NCBI GenBank assembly: GCA_020698575.1
Contig: CM036243.1
Span: forward strand, 26,333,403 to 26,397,402
Source: Bostrychus sinensis
Taxonomy: Eukaryota; Chordata; Actinopteri; Gobiiformes; Eleotridae
Reading direction: 5' to 3'
Length of the DNA stretch: 64,000 nucleotides
Positions within the stretch are counted from its first letter, which is position 1. Each line of letters begins with the position of its first letter. Position numbers and translations under genes: made by a program. This document shows positions 23,201-36,199 of the stretch, in pieces. The notes under the pieces are model-generated. The model was given only the letters and a program-made list of their open reading frames with translations, was not told where the DNA came from and searched no databases.

Positions 23201-26200
23201 CATCTCTGCCTCTCAGTACTTTTCCATTTTGCTGACTGACTGTTCGTTGGCAGTGTCTTCTTCTTTATCTCCACCCCCTGCACCCCAGAATTTAGGGCCA
23301 AGCTAGAGAGGTACATCTTGGGGCATAGTGGGACCTTGAAATTTGAGCATGCTTTGGTCTAGGTGCTGTCCGATGGAAACTCAAGACAAATGTTGGGAAC
23401 ACTGCCAAAGGTTTGCATATCTACATAAACAATCATCCATCATCTAAAACTAACAATAAAGCAATGACAGCCAGCTACATTCACCTGTACCCACTGTATT
23501 TTTAACACCACATCACATGACATAAGAAGAACATGACTTTCTAATCTACTATCTCATTTTCAAAACAAAGCATCTGATTTTTTTCTTGGAGGTACAGCAT
23601 GGTGACTTGGATTGGAAATAATAGAAATCATTTGAATATAGGAGCCTGAGGAGAAATTGCAACAGAAAAGTGTAAACAAGCTTTGATTACAAGAAGAGCA
23701 TAACATACCAATAAGCAATGTGTCCTCCTAATTTCAGAAGCAGTATACTTATCTCCAGACATTGTTACAATTTAACCACAATGCTGAATGCAAATAATAC
23801 ATATAAGCATAAAATATATATATACATTTTTCAATTTAAAGACTCATAATTAGTGCATCTATTGCAAACGTCTCTAATCTTAAAATTAAGTGTAAAATTG
23901 GCTGCTGATCACAACCACTAATACAGGCTAAAAACAAAGATAGCAGCTGTAGTCTCAAACCAATTTGGCTCCACACCAATGCCACTCCAGGCTATTTCTA
24001 GAACAGGCATGCACTTTCACTTAGTGTCCCAACTTGACCAAGCTCAAATAGCCCCTTAAAGAAAACACACATACACATACACACACTTGTGTCCCAGAAA
24101 ATAAATGTCATATGAGACTATGTAGAAAGTGGGTATATAGGAGAAACATGCAGCACTGCATTGCATATAAAGCATTTGCATGGTTGAATACATACCTACG
24201 TTAAGTCTAAAGGTGATGTGAAGAGGGGCAAAAGCCTTTTTCAGTGGACACACAAAAGGCCAAACCGTAGAGCCAGTCAGAAGACACACTCTTACAAGAT
24301 TCAGTCCAGGAAGTGTAGGGCAACAGGCAAATGATGTGGTAATAAGTAAAACTAAGGAGCTCTTTTTGCAGAGGGCAAATGAGGAGGCTGGAGAGTGGAA
24401 GTACAAAGCTCAAAAGGCAGGTCCAAGAGGTGGATGGAAGGCTCTAGAATGGCACTCAGCTTCCCTCTGATTTTAAACCTCAGGAGGTGGGAGGGGTCAC
24501 AACGACAAACAGCCCTGAGTGAGGCTGCCACTACTGCCACCTGATTGGTGCATGCCTAGTTCAGACACAGCCAATTAGTGTCCAGATCGGTGGGGAAGAC
24601 TCTGCCCCCCCACCACCACTCTCGTCTGTTGTCCGTATGAGGATGAGTTGTAGCAGTATGGTGGGGGATGTGAAGCCTTCAGTTGCTAATAAACCTGTTT
24701 AAAGTTATTAAGTTGTTACGGCTGCTGTAACAACTAAATATACACTTTGTTGCATTGTCACTCTTTATGGGTTTTAATGTTGTTATTATGTTTTTCAGTT
24801 TCTCTGTGTAACAAAAGATATGATATTGCCAACGTCTCTTATTGAGGTGTGCCAGCAAATTAAACTGCTTAATTATAGATCCTGACAAAATAATCATCAT
24901 CATAATAATGATGATTACAAACGTTTCTTCCTCCATCCAAGGGAGAAAAAAAAGGTAGTTCCCATTTTAAACTCTTTAACTCTTAAGTCAAATCTGCTCT
25001 GCTTCTGTGAAAATCCAATGTTCTCAACTTCCCTGCATTATGTCCAGTATTTATTTTTATAAAATGCCAGCACCTTTTCATCTCTCACCTTCTTGATATG
25101 TTTGACAATAAAAAATCTTGCATGCCTGAACTAGATTGAGAAAAACATCTCTCTTCAGCTAATGCTTATGTGAGTGGGTGGGACGTGGCTTCTTTACTTC
25201 ACAAAGCGTTGCTTGTTTTGTCCATATGGTGCAGTGTCCAGGCTTTACCATAATAGTCTGGACAGAGAACGAGGTTTGGCTGAGTGCTCCATGAGAAACC
25301 AGAGGTGTTTCTGGCCTCGACGCAAAGATGAAAGCCTGCATTGATGTACAGTAAAATGTTTGTGGATAGAAAGACTTCTTTGTTCAGTCCAGGTGAACTC
25401 AAAGATCACTGTTTGTCTCACGTGGACTCAAGCATTTCCAGACATTTGTGCATATTCTCACACGGGTGGCAAGGACGTAGTTGTTTTTCATTCAACAAGT
25501 GGGGCCTACATGTGAAAAATGCAAATTATTACAGTGCATCGGAAAATACAAGATTACAGATTTACAACTTTAGCACTCGTGTGTAAGCGGACATTAGATA
25601 GGCCTATATGTAAACACGCATTGCAATTTGATTCTTTAAACGGCTGTTAAATAGGTGTTGAACCAGAACATGAGACAATAAAAAAATACTCACTTATAAA
25701 ATTATCAAGTAACAAGTTGGGTAAGGTAAGTCACCACCCTTAAAGCTCCTGCCACACTCTATTATTTACACAGACAGCAGCTTGACTGTGTTTTTTAATG
25801 TTGCTTTCAAACAACAAATAAGATGAGCTGTGTGAGGAACTGAGGCTGCTGCTTAAGAATCCAAGAAAACCTTGAGGAAACGTAAATGTGTGTAGTTTGC
25901 ATATGAAAATGTAAATGTGTATCATGCCAGAAGAGTGGACTACTTGTTGACAGGCTGCTCCCTAAGCCTTTCATTCTTTACATTTTTATGCTTTTGACTG
26001 ACAGGACTGGTTATCATTACGTTCTTAGAATAACAGCGCTGTGGGGCGAGGGAGCCCAGAGCATGTGGAACTAACTAATTTTATGGAAGTCAACGAAAGT
26101 AAACTTTTCTAATGATTTAAGCCTTTTATTATTACTGCTTAATAAAGAAAACACATTAGAATTATAAGGATACGTGACACAGTGAGTCAGACATGCAAAC

Positions 26201-27032
26201 CAAAGAACAATAAACCTTTGACCACAAACAAAATGACTGGGGTTGTAGTCTGTGAAGCTTCTTACAGTTTTAAAGAAGCATTAAATGTAAGCCAAGCAAT
26301 CCACAAGCTCGAAAACAATGTCCAGATGACTAGATTATAACATATGATATTTTGTCTGTTTGATTAAAAACTGTAGTCACCTAATAACATGTAGTGATAG
26401 AAATTATATATTAAGGACTTGAAGGTTGTTATTCAGTCATTTATTTTCCCTACACCACTTGTTCTTAGGAGTTCGAAATGGCTGGCACTCATCCCTTTGG
26501 CCGTACTCCAGTTCTGACATTTAACAGGCAGTCTCACTCCCGTTCATTCATACGAGCAAGTTGTCTAACCTTTGCTGGAGCTTGTTGCCTGGCAAGCACC
26601 CAAAATTGGTTTATTTAATATGTCAGCGTTCAAACTAAATTCCTCTTAATCTATTTTGATATGGGATTATGGCGTTGAAATAGTTCTGCGTGTGCCATTG
26701 AACAACAATAAAAACAAAATATTCCTAGAGCTACTGTATGCCTTGTATACACCTTACACTGAAACACAAGGATATAATTATACAATTATATAATTACACA
26801 AAGAAGAGGAAAAGGCTCAGTGATCATAACACAGATAGATTGAACTATTTTTGGCAGATAACAAAAATTTTGATAGCAAAATAGTGGTAGTTATTTTGGA
26901 TCTCCACACTAGACTAAAAAGACATTACACTGGCCAATTATTGGTAAACTAAAGTAGTAAATTTAAATAATGCTGTTTTTTATTTTATTTTATCAAATCC
27001 ATTATCTGAGGATAGCCTACCCCTCTGACACT
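20287..27032. other. intergenic upstream of SLC5A7-like copy A, no gene recognised
   Basis: 6.7 kb of AT-rich sequence. I checked the longer reading frames (for example near 20778-21113, 24056-24540 and 25341-25586) and found no family signature, splice-flanked exon or RNA gene. It may hold the 5' UTR exon and promoter of copy A, but I cannot place them. Confidence 0.55.
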
Positions 27033-27040
27033 GTAAAAAC

Positions 27041-27507
27041 TTTGCCTGGAAATTCCAGACTCACCGCTGTACCAGCGGATGAGTCTGGTCGCCATAGAAT
27101 CAATTCGATTTCTAGCGCGGAGCAAACGGGCAGCGAAGTTAGCCAATCAGAAAATGGCGGACGTGACGTTAACAAAGCGACAAGAAAGTAAGCAACACGA
27201 AAACATTTTTTTTTTTTAAATAAAGGCTTCTAGTGCTGCAAGTTGCTGTGGTTTTAGTGACTCGATATGTTTTTGGTCATTTAAAACAGAATTTACCGCT
27301 GAATGAAACAAACTCGGCTCCTCAGTGCGCCACCTTGATTGTTGTTGTTGCGGACGCTGCTCGCGAAGAACACGTGACTTAAATAAGCGAATCAAAATGC
27401 ATGGTACGGTTGGGATTTGAGTAAACCACTGCGGACGGCGTGGTGACCAGACTGATATTTCTCTGTATAATAATACAGAGACATATCAGTCTGGATTTTC
27501 CAGGCAA
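27041..27507. mobile_element. 467-bp TIR element with perfect 8-bp target duplication
   Basis: Flanked on both sides by GTAAAAAC (27033-27040 and 27508-27515). Ends: TTTGCCTGGAAATTCCAGAC on the left and, inverted, TTGCCTGGAAAATCCAGACT on the right. The right subterminal part is a 22-bp hairpin with one mismatch and a 4-nt loop (27447-27494). The interior includes GC-rich patches (gcggacgtgacg-like) unlike the flanks. An 8-bp duplication fits hAT or P-type transposases; the family was not recognised. Confidence 0.85.
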
Positions 27508-27515
27508 GTAAAAAC

Positions 27516-27877
27516 TGACATACAGTACTGTGCAAAACTACTGTTAACGTTTTATTTTTGTTATGAAATTTCAGGAAAGGTAAGTAATAGGCCAGAGACA
27601 AAATTATTAATTTTGGTGTGGATCCAAATCACTGTTTAGATCCAAGAGTGTTTTAAGGGATTCTGCACCATTTTGAGATACGGAGCAAAGAAGATACTAA
27701 CTTCACTTACTAAAAGTTAGTTAAGATAAATAAGTAAGATATAAGGGTTTTGTGGCTCAATTGAAGGAGCTTTTGCCCCTGTATTAGAATATATTCGAGT
27801 TTAGAATACATGTTGATGGCACAATTAATAGTTTTTAGCTATCAATTACTAAATGTCTCAAAATGTTACCAGGTGGG

Positions 27878-27920
<43 letters not shown>

Positions 27921-29449
27921 GATAGATAGATAGATAGATACTGCAACACCATAGCCATACTTAATAGGTGTTGTAATCTTTAGCATAGAAAATATTATGC
28001 ATGCTTTTGTCTCCAATTACACAGCAACATTGAGGTGATTTAAGGTTGCTCCTCCAGATTCCTCGAACTCATTTCTGTGGATCAGCACTGTGTATGGTTT
28101 TGATTAAAGTGGGGCCAAGCGAGCAGCATTAAACCTACAATAAAATGTGCTGTGGTTTCTGCACTCCTGCCTTTCTGTGGCCACTGTGACTTACACTGTT
28201 GCATAAATACAGTAGCATCCAACAATGCAAGCATCTCAATAATAGAGAAGTTGTTGACAGGCATAGCTGATCTGTAAATTTGGGACTACTTATGTTCTTG
28301 GTACATAATGTGCATGTTTACTAGCACATAAAAACTATAAAAACTTAAACTTAAACTTAAAAACTAAACTGTAATGAAACAGCAGTTGTGGTAAACAGAT
28401 CAAGCTGTTTACCAGAACAACTGTGTGTCACAGAGCCGGCATGTGTCAGAAAGTGTTTGGCGAACTCAGGAATTGTTTGGGTGTTCAACAACATTTACAG
28501 GCCATCTATGTCCAGTTACGTGTACAAGCTATTCTTATCTGTTCAGCTCCGAGGATATGCCCACTGCATATCTTAAGAGTAGCCTCAAGAACACCATTGG
28601 CTAATCATGTCTGACATAGCTAGGATGGTTTGATGATCTAATAATAATTAACAGGAATGCAGTGGGCCTCAGATTTAGCTTTTGTAGTGGCATTAACTTG
28701 GCACATCAGTTATATCAAAAAATAGATTCAATAGTAAATTAAACCCTGTGACGTGGTAAGATCTTTTTTTTTTTTAGGTGATTCCTTTTAAAATATACCT
28801 AGTTTACGTAGACACATTACACAGACCCTGACCCCAAAACATATTTAACATAGTTGTTTTATACAAAATAACTAACCATATTTCCCTTTGCCAGTGAGTT
28901 AAGGATCGAATACATTGATTCAAATTGATGTCTGAGCTTGTAAAATACAAAAAGTCCAAATGTAGTCTTTTATTGACACAAATTTATGAGAGATAAAGTT
29001 AAAGTCATGACCATCATGGTCTTATCTGGATGAGTCAGTAAGGTTGTTTCATATTATTTCATCCACAGGACATTAAAACATGATAGCTCAAAAGAACAGG
29101 ATAATAAATTAATAAATGTTACTAGGTGACAGAGTTCAGTTAATTTCCATTAGAGCTGGTATTATAGGCTGCACCAGGCAACAGACCAAAAACACTAAGA
29201 TCAACACAACATGCAATGCCCACAGAAAATCAGACTAACATGTAAAATATAAAGCCAATTCAACCAATATCCCTGCTATTGCTAAATGTAATCATTGTAT
29301 GAGCTCTGGTACCTGTATTGCTACATAGAAAAGTCATACTTCTTGTTAGGGGGTCGTGGGTGGCTTGTGCCTATCTTAACTATGGACGTTTGGTGGGGTG
29401 CACCCTGGACAAAAGACATTTAGTTACGGGGCTGACACAGTGACACACA
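27516..29449. other. intergenic, microsatellite only
   Basis: No gene recognised. A (TA)n tract followed by (GATA)n spans 27881-27940. The rest is AT-rich with short, unconserved reading frames. Confidence 0.6.
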
Positions 29450-29457
29450 CTGACAAA

Positions 29458-30001
29458 CAGTGTTGCCAGATTGGGCGGTTTCCCGCCCAATTGGGCTACT
29501 TTTGCTCTCTCTCGGCGGAAAAAAATAGCGTTGGGCGGGTGTATAATATATGGGCTATTTTTAGACTTATGGGGCGGGATTTTGAAAATGTAAAATAAAC
29601 TTATTTTAATAATATTTTTAAATTTCCTGATCAATAATTACATATATTTGCTGGTTATTGATGAATAAAATTAATTTGTAAAATAGAAGTAGTAATATTA
29701 GTGTCATTAGTTGTCAATCGCATGTCTAATTATGGACCTCTGATTGGTTGAAAAAAGTAAACACTGCAGCCCCGTGAGAGAGCTATTTGTTTTTCTGATT
29801 ACACTCATTGTGGAGACTGTTTATTACTTTTTCCATTGGCAGTTGTGAAGTTTTGTGTGCTCAAAATATGCTATTTCATATGTATTACAGTTTTAACATT
29901 AAGATTGTAGAATGGTTGTGATTTGGGTGGGTTTTTATTGCGTTTGGCGGGTTTTACGTTATTTTTGGGCTGGAAACTGTCAGTCAGATCTGGCAACCCT
30001 G
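29458..30001. mobile_element. 544-bp hAT-type non-autonomous element with perfect 8-bp target duplication
   Basis: Left end CAGTGTTGCCAGATTGGG; right end inverted CAGGGTTGCCAGATCTGAC. Flanking CTGACAAA occurs exactly at 29450-29457 and 30002-30009. Both ends carry short GGCGGG-rich stretches (ttgggcgg, tttggcgggtttt). No transposase frame. The intact duplication suggests a fairly recent insertion. Confidence 0.92.
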
Positions 30002-30009
30002 CTGACAAA

Positions 30010-31084
30010 CAACCATTCACTTACATATTCTTTGACTAGGGGCACTCAATTCTCCAAACACATGCATGTCTTGGATGGTGGGAAGAAGCCTGGCACCTGG
30101 TGATAACCCACAGTAACACAAGAAGGACATGGAGACTCCTTGCTATGTTTTCTTTGATCTTTGTTGTTCTTAATATTTGCTTTATTTGTTTTCCAAACAA
30201 AAGACCTCTACCTTACTGTTCATGTTTTGGAAGCTTTTTAACAATATAAACCCTTCTAAATTGTTCTGTGCTGATCTAACTCGTACTGCTACTACCGCAG
30301 TCTGTAAAAGTGCCCGAGCAGTTACCCCTGCACTATCACTGGTTTGGGTCCTAGTCTGAGCACACTATTGATACCATTGTGAGCTAGAGCCAGTGCCTCT
30401 AGTTGTGAATGTCATCACATAGCCAAATCTACACTAGACTAAATTTACAGATGACTTGACATCATGTTTTTATTTTTTTATTTTTTTTCATCACGTTGTG
30501 GGTCATGCTTCTGATATTTGCTAGCAGGAATAGATGTTTGCTATTTTTAGATGAATAATTTGACATAAAATACAAACTTAATCTAACATTCCTGATAAAT
30601 CTGGTCTTTTATTCTCCATAGCAGTCATGTGTATTATTTCTTTGCCCAGTATGTTAGATTTATTTGTTAGTGGCACACTTGTTTAAAGTCTATTACAGTC
30701 CAATGCAAATATCACTCCACATAGACAAAACCTGCTAATCCTGTTATAATTAAAGCAAGAGTGATCAGCTGTTGTAAAGCTGTTTGTGGCCAGCTTGGCC
30801 ACAAACAGCCATCTCAACTTGGCCTGGCAGCGACCCTTACAACAAAAAACAAAAAACAGATCTGGTTTCAGTGTCAATGTCTGTCTTGTGATAATGGAGG
30901 TAAGAGTGATGTAATTTTCCATACAACATCTGACCACAGACCTCTAGATTGTGTTGGAATAAGCTGCCAAAACCAGTGCATCACAGCTTTCAGTTTTTCT
31001 CTAATTTAAACACAAAGAAACAACCAGTACCATTTGGCCACAAGCAGATATATGTACTGCAAGTATTATGCTTCACAGTGGCAC
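30010..31084. other. intergenic, no gene; one short hairpin
   Basis: AT-rich, no gene recognised. It holds a perfect 14-bp inverted repeat at 30779-30809 (gctgtttgtggcca, loop gct, complement). Confidence 0.55.
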
Positions 31085-31846
31085 AGGTAGGTAGGTAGGT
31101 AGGTAGGTAGGTAGGTAGGTAGCAGTTTATTGTCCCCTGCAAGGAAACTGGTTTGCAGTGAGTAAAAACATTTAACATATAAGGCAAAACAATCCACACT
31201 AAGCACATTACGTATAGTGTATTCAACATTCAACATAAAATCAAGTAGAAAAACAGGCTTTGTACAAGCCACACCATTAGTAAGAGGTAAATTCAAAGAT
31301 CACCTTTTGTGCATTTTTTACTTTAAAAAAAAGCTTGATAGAGAACACATTTTTAATTATCAAAAAACTCTAAAATTGTGAATGTGAATAAATTTTGACC
31401 AGCTGAACACAGAGATAAATAGTGATTTAAGAATTTAGACTTAAAAATGTATTCAATTACCCCAATTACCTGTCGGACAAACAATTGTCTGGTTTTATTT
31501 TTGCTGATTGTTCGGTACTGATACCTACTCCCTGATGGGAGCATCTCAAATGCATTAAAAAGGAGGTGTTTTGGATCTGATAAAAGTTTCTCTGCTTTGT
31601 TCTAAGATCGACCTGAGTAAATGTCCTGGAGACTGCTGAGAGTAATGCCTTGTATTTTACTGGCAGTAATAACTAGCAAAGGTCAGCACACTCTCCACAA
31701 AAGCACTGTAAAACATTTTCAACATTACTTTGTCCACATCAAAAGACATATTTAAAAAAAAAAAAAAAAAAGTCTCTGTTGGCCTTTTTTTGTTCTGTGT
31801 TCTGTGTATTTGTCCCACTTCAATTTGTGGCCTCGAACCACACTTA
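31085..31846 (-). pseudogene. 3' end of a jockey/I-type LINE with (ACCT)n tail
   Basis: On the minus strand the reading LFNAFEMLPSGSRYQYRTISKNK resembles the C-terminal 'LLPSGRRYR' region of jockey/I-clade reverse transcriptases in fish. It is followed by a 3' UTR and a tetranucleotide tail, seen on the plus strand as aggtaggtagg at 31085-31122. Many stops. The right edge is the TA where the Tc1 element begins, so Tc1 inserted into or next to this LINE. Clade assignment is by eye. Confidence 0.55.
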
Positions 31847-32499
31847 CAGTGGGGCAAAAAAGTATTTAGTCAGCCATCAATTGTGCAAGTTTTCCCACTA
31901 AAAAGATGAGAGAGGCCTGTAATTTTCATCATAGGTATACCTCAACTATGAGAGACAAAAGGAGAAAAAAAATCCAGAAAATCACATTGTCTGATTTTTA
32001 AAGAATTTATTTGCAAATTATGGTGGAAAGTAAGTATTTTGTCAATAACAAAAGTTCATCTCAATACTTTGTTATATACCCTTTGTTGGCAATGACAGAG
32101 GTCAAACGTTTTTCAATTCAATTCAGGTTTATTTGTACAGCCCAATATCACAACAAAAGTCGCCTCAAAGGGCTTCACAAACAGTTGATCAAACATAAAA
32201 AACACAATCAGACTTAACACACAATCAGCACAAACAATAACTACACTAAACTAAACAGACCCAGGACACTCCTATCCTTAGACCCTCCTTCTCGGTAAGG
32301 AAAAACTCCTAAAAAAAAAAAAACAGCTACGGGAAAAAAGAAGAAACCTTAAGGAGCCCATATTGAAGGAGAGATCCTCTCCCAGGACGGACAGGCAATG
32401 CATCTAGGACTGCTAGTCCCTTAGTTCATCTATAGGATCATAGATCAGCTCTGTAAGGATTCATCCAGACGAGAGTGGGTGAGATAGGTTGAGGAAGTC

Positions 32500-32745
32500 C
32501 ATAGGATGCAGCAGGTGGCCTCATCCAGGCAGGTGAGTGGGGCGAGATAGGTCCGGGAGATCCGGGCTGCAGCAGGGACCTCATCCAGACAGGTGAGTGG
32601 AGCGAGATAGGTCCGGGAAATCCAGGATGCAGCAGGTGGGCCTCATCCAGACAGGTGAGTGGAGAGAGATAGGTCCGGGAAATCCAGGATGCAGCAGGTG
32701 GGCCTCATCCAGACAGGTGAGTGGGGTGAGGGAGATCCGGGAAAT
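32500..32745. repeat. 60-62-bp tandem repeat in the L2 3' UTR
   Basis: About four units beginning ctcatccagacaggtgagtg and ending gatgcagcaggtgggc. The same units, about three, occur in the second L2 tail at 44982-45170, so the array belongs to the element itself. Confidence 0.9.
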
Positions 32746-33060
32746 CCTTAGAGGTGAGGTTGAGGGCACACAGGTCGGGACAGGAGCACAGATGGGGTCA
32801 GCTATCCAATCGTCACTGGGACATCTGCCAGCAGACAGGCATCTGAAACAGTCCCCACTCCCCAGAGGGGAGCGGGAGAGAGGGACAACTTGTGAATAGC
32901 AATGAACTGATTGGAGATATAGAATATTAGATAATATTAATTACAGTGACAGAAGAGGAGCAGCAGATGAAACCAGAGGACAGAGGCTCAGTGCACCATA
33001 CTTCCCCCAGCTTCTAGCTCCTAGAGCAGCCTAGCTTCAACTGTGGAATTTACCCTGTTC

Positions 33061-36000
33061 CTAGCTGCCCTGACCATAAGCTTTCTCAAAGAGGAACGTT
33101 TTAAGCCTAACCTTAAATGTAGAGATTGTGTCTGCCTCTCTAACATGAGCTGGAAACTGATTCCATAAAACAGGAGCTTGGTAACTAAAGGCTCTACCTC
33201 CAACTGTACTTTTAGAAACCCTGGGAACCACTAATAGCCCTGCATTTTGTGAGCACAGTACTCTGCTTGGTTGGTATGGCTCTATAACATCATTAATGTA
33301 GGATGGGGCTGTACCATTTACGGCCTTGTAAGTCAGGAGTAGGATTTTAAACCTAATTCTGAATTCAACTGGAAGCCAATGAAGTGAAGCTAGCACAGGA
33401 GTAATATGTTCTCTCCTGTTAGTTCCTGTTAATAATCTTGCTGCTGCGTTTTGAACAAGCTGAAAACATTTTAATGAGTTTTTAGGGCATGCTGCCAGCA
33501 GAGAGTTACAGTAATCCAACCTAGATGTAACAAACATTTTTCAGCATCATTTTTAGATAAAATATTTCTGATTTTGACTATGTTAGTAAGTGAAAGAATG
33601 TTGTTTTACAGGCTTGGTTTATATGAGCCTTAAATGATAAATCTTGGTTAAATAAAACTCCTAAGTTTCTCACAGTAGAACTTGAGGCTACACTGACACC
33701 GTCCAGGGAGACTATCTGGTCAGACAGAAGCATCTCTCAGCTTTTTGGAGCCTAGTATAATGACCTCTGTTTTTTCTGGGTTTAGGAGGAGATAATTAAT
33801 TGTCATCCAGGTCTTTATGTCTCTCACACAGGCGCTAAGTTTCTCAACGCGGTCATTCTGATCAGGTTTAATTGATAAATACAACTGTGTATCGTCTGCG
33901 TAACAGTGAAAATGAATGCCATGTTTTCTGATTATGTTTCCTAAAGGCAGAATGTAAAGCATGAACAGAATGGGTCCAAGTACTGAACCTTGAGGCACTC
34001 CATAGCTAACTTTACTGCACTGTGAGGAATGTTCATTTACACTGACAAACTGGTACCTGTCTGATAAGTATGATTTAAACCAGCAGAGAGCGGCTCCTCT
34101 GACCCCTATGTCACAGTCTAATCTCTGGAGTAAGATGCTGTGGTCAATGGTGTCAAAGGCTGCACTGAGATCTAACAGAACTAGGATTGAGACCAGTCCA
34201 TTGTCTGAACTTAATAACAAGTCATTTGAGACTCTGACTAATGCAGTTTCTGTGCTATGGTGGGGTCTAAAACCTGATTGAAAATCTTAAAATAAGCTAT
34301 TGTCCTGTAGGTGGCGACATAACTGTTTAACTACAACTCTTTCTAGGATTTTTGAAATAAAAGGGAGATTTGATATTGGTCTATAGTTGGCTAAAACGTC
34401 AGGATCTAGACTGGGTTTTTTCAGAAGTGGTTTAATAACTGCATATTTAAAAGACTGTGGCACATAGCCTGTTTCTAGGGAGGTGTTTATTATGTTCAGT
34501 ATAGATTCATTAATTAGGGGAAGAGTTTCTTTAAAAAGTTTGGTAGGAATTGGGTCTAAAAGACAAGTTGAGGTTTTGGAGGACATATTGACTGACGTTA
34601 TCTCAGTCTGATCTACACCGATGAAGCAGTCTAACGTTACAGATGGTTTTATAGTGGCCTCCATTTTTACAGCTTTGGCTTGCTCTGAGCTGATCGTAGG
34701 GAGAATTTTATTTAATTTGTCTCTGATACATGTGATTTTGTTGTTAAAAAATTTAAGAAAGTTTTCACAGCTGAGAGTAACAGGGATACGGGGTTCTACT
34801 GAGCTGTGACTGGTGGTCAGCCTGACTACAGTGCTGAACAGAAACCTAGGGTTGTTCCTATTTTCTTCTATTAAAGTTGAATAGTATCTGGTTTTGGCCT
34901 CACGCAGAGATTTTTTATAATTTAAAAGACTATATTTCCAGGCTGCTCTGAGCTGGAGTGACGCCATAGCCTTTCTAATTTACGGGTTGCTTGTTTAAGG
35001 GAACGTGTTTCAGCATTAAACCATGGTGCTACTCGATTCGGCCTAACAACCTTTTGTTTTAATGGAGCTACATTGTCTCGAGCCGTCTTTAAAGACTGCA
35101 TGGCGCTGTCAACAAACCGATCACTTTTACTGGGACTCGAGCTATGGGAGCTGTTCTCAACATACTCACTCAACATTGTACTAAATATTGGCTTTATTAT
35201 GTGTTTAAACTTTGACACAGATTGGTCTGATAATGTTCTTCTAATCTGGGTTTTGTTCATTGGAACAGTAAAGTCTTTGAGTATAAACTGAAAGGTAATT
35301 AGAAAGTGATCTGAGAGTATGGGGTTATGAGGAAGGACAGCAAGCTCACTAATTTCTATACCATAGGTTAAAACAAGGTCCAGGGTGTGCTTGTGACAAT
35401 GAGTGGGTTCATTTACGTTTTGAGTAAAACCTACGCTGTCTAATAAGGCTGCAAATGCTTTACCTAGACAGTCGCTGTTGTCGTCAACATGAATATTAAA
35501 GTCCCCTACAATTACAATCTTATCTGAGTCTAACACTATACTGGATAGAAACTCAGAGAATGCAATTAAAAATTCGGAATAGGGACCAGGAGGCCGGTAG
35601 ATGATTATAAACATAACTGGTTTTTGTTTCTTACAGTTAGGATGATTTATAGTTAGTATAAGGCTTTCAAAGGAATTATATGTGTGTTTAGATTTGGGGC
35701 TAAGAAGTAAACTAGACTGTGATATTACTGCCACTCCTCCACCTCGGCCTGTGCTCCTAGCAGTCTGAAAGTTTACATGACTTGGGGGAGTAGCTTCATT
35801 AAGTCTCACATAATCATCCTGTTGTAGCCAGGTTTCTGTTAAGGCCAGTAGGTTAAGTTTATTATCATTAATTAATTTATTATCTAACAGGGATTTAGGG
35901 GAAATTGACCTAATGTTTAGTAATCCACATTTGATTACGTCATTGTTCTGATTATTATTAATATTATTAATAGGTCTACAAGTTATTTTTATTAAATTTG

Positions 36001-36199
36001 TTAAATTTGTGGCTCTCACTCTTATTTGTCTTTTGCTGTTGGAGTTAGTGTTTAGGCGGGGGACAGACAAAGTCTCTATTTGCTCTGCTAAAATACCTTT
36101 ATACTGGGTTTGTACCAGCTCATAAGGAAGCTCAGAGAAGTGTTTTAAACTACTGCTCTGTGCCTGGGTCCCACCTCTGGCTCGCTGAACATATGGCAC
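33061..36199 (-). pseudogene. L2 LINE ORF2: APE endonuclease plus reverse transcriptase, degraded
   Basis: First block 34922-36199 carries the AP-like endonuclease: LLNIRSISPK, LTETWL, IIIYRPPG, VGDFNIHVDD and LSDHFLITFQF. The reverse transcriptase follows at 34287-34967 and 33720-34220 with YRPISNLPFISKILERV, LDLSAAFDTIDH, SYGVPQGSVLGPILF and CYADDTQLYLS. The C-terminal block is at 33061-33537 (SRLDYCNSLL, LHWLPV, TFKVRLKTFLF). By frame arithmetic there is one shift between endonuclease and RT (about 34922-34967), one in-frame TAA at 34287-34289, and another shift between 33720 and 33537. Dead copy, but mutations are few. Confidence 0.92.

Noticed and set aside
30779..30809. microRNA precursor at the 14-bp hairpin
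   Set aside because: The stem is too short for a precursor and the loop is 3 nt; no extended pairing was seen around it.
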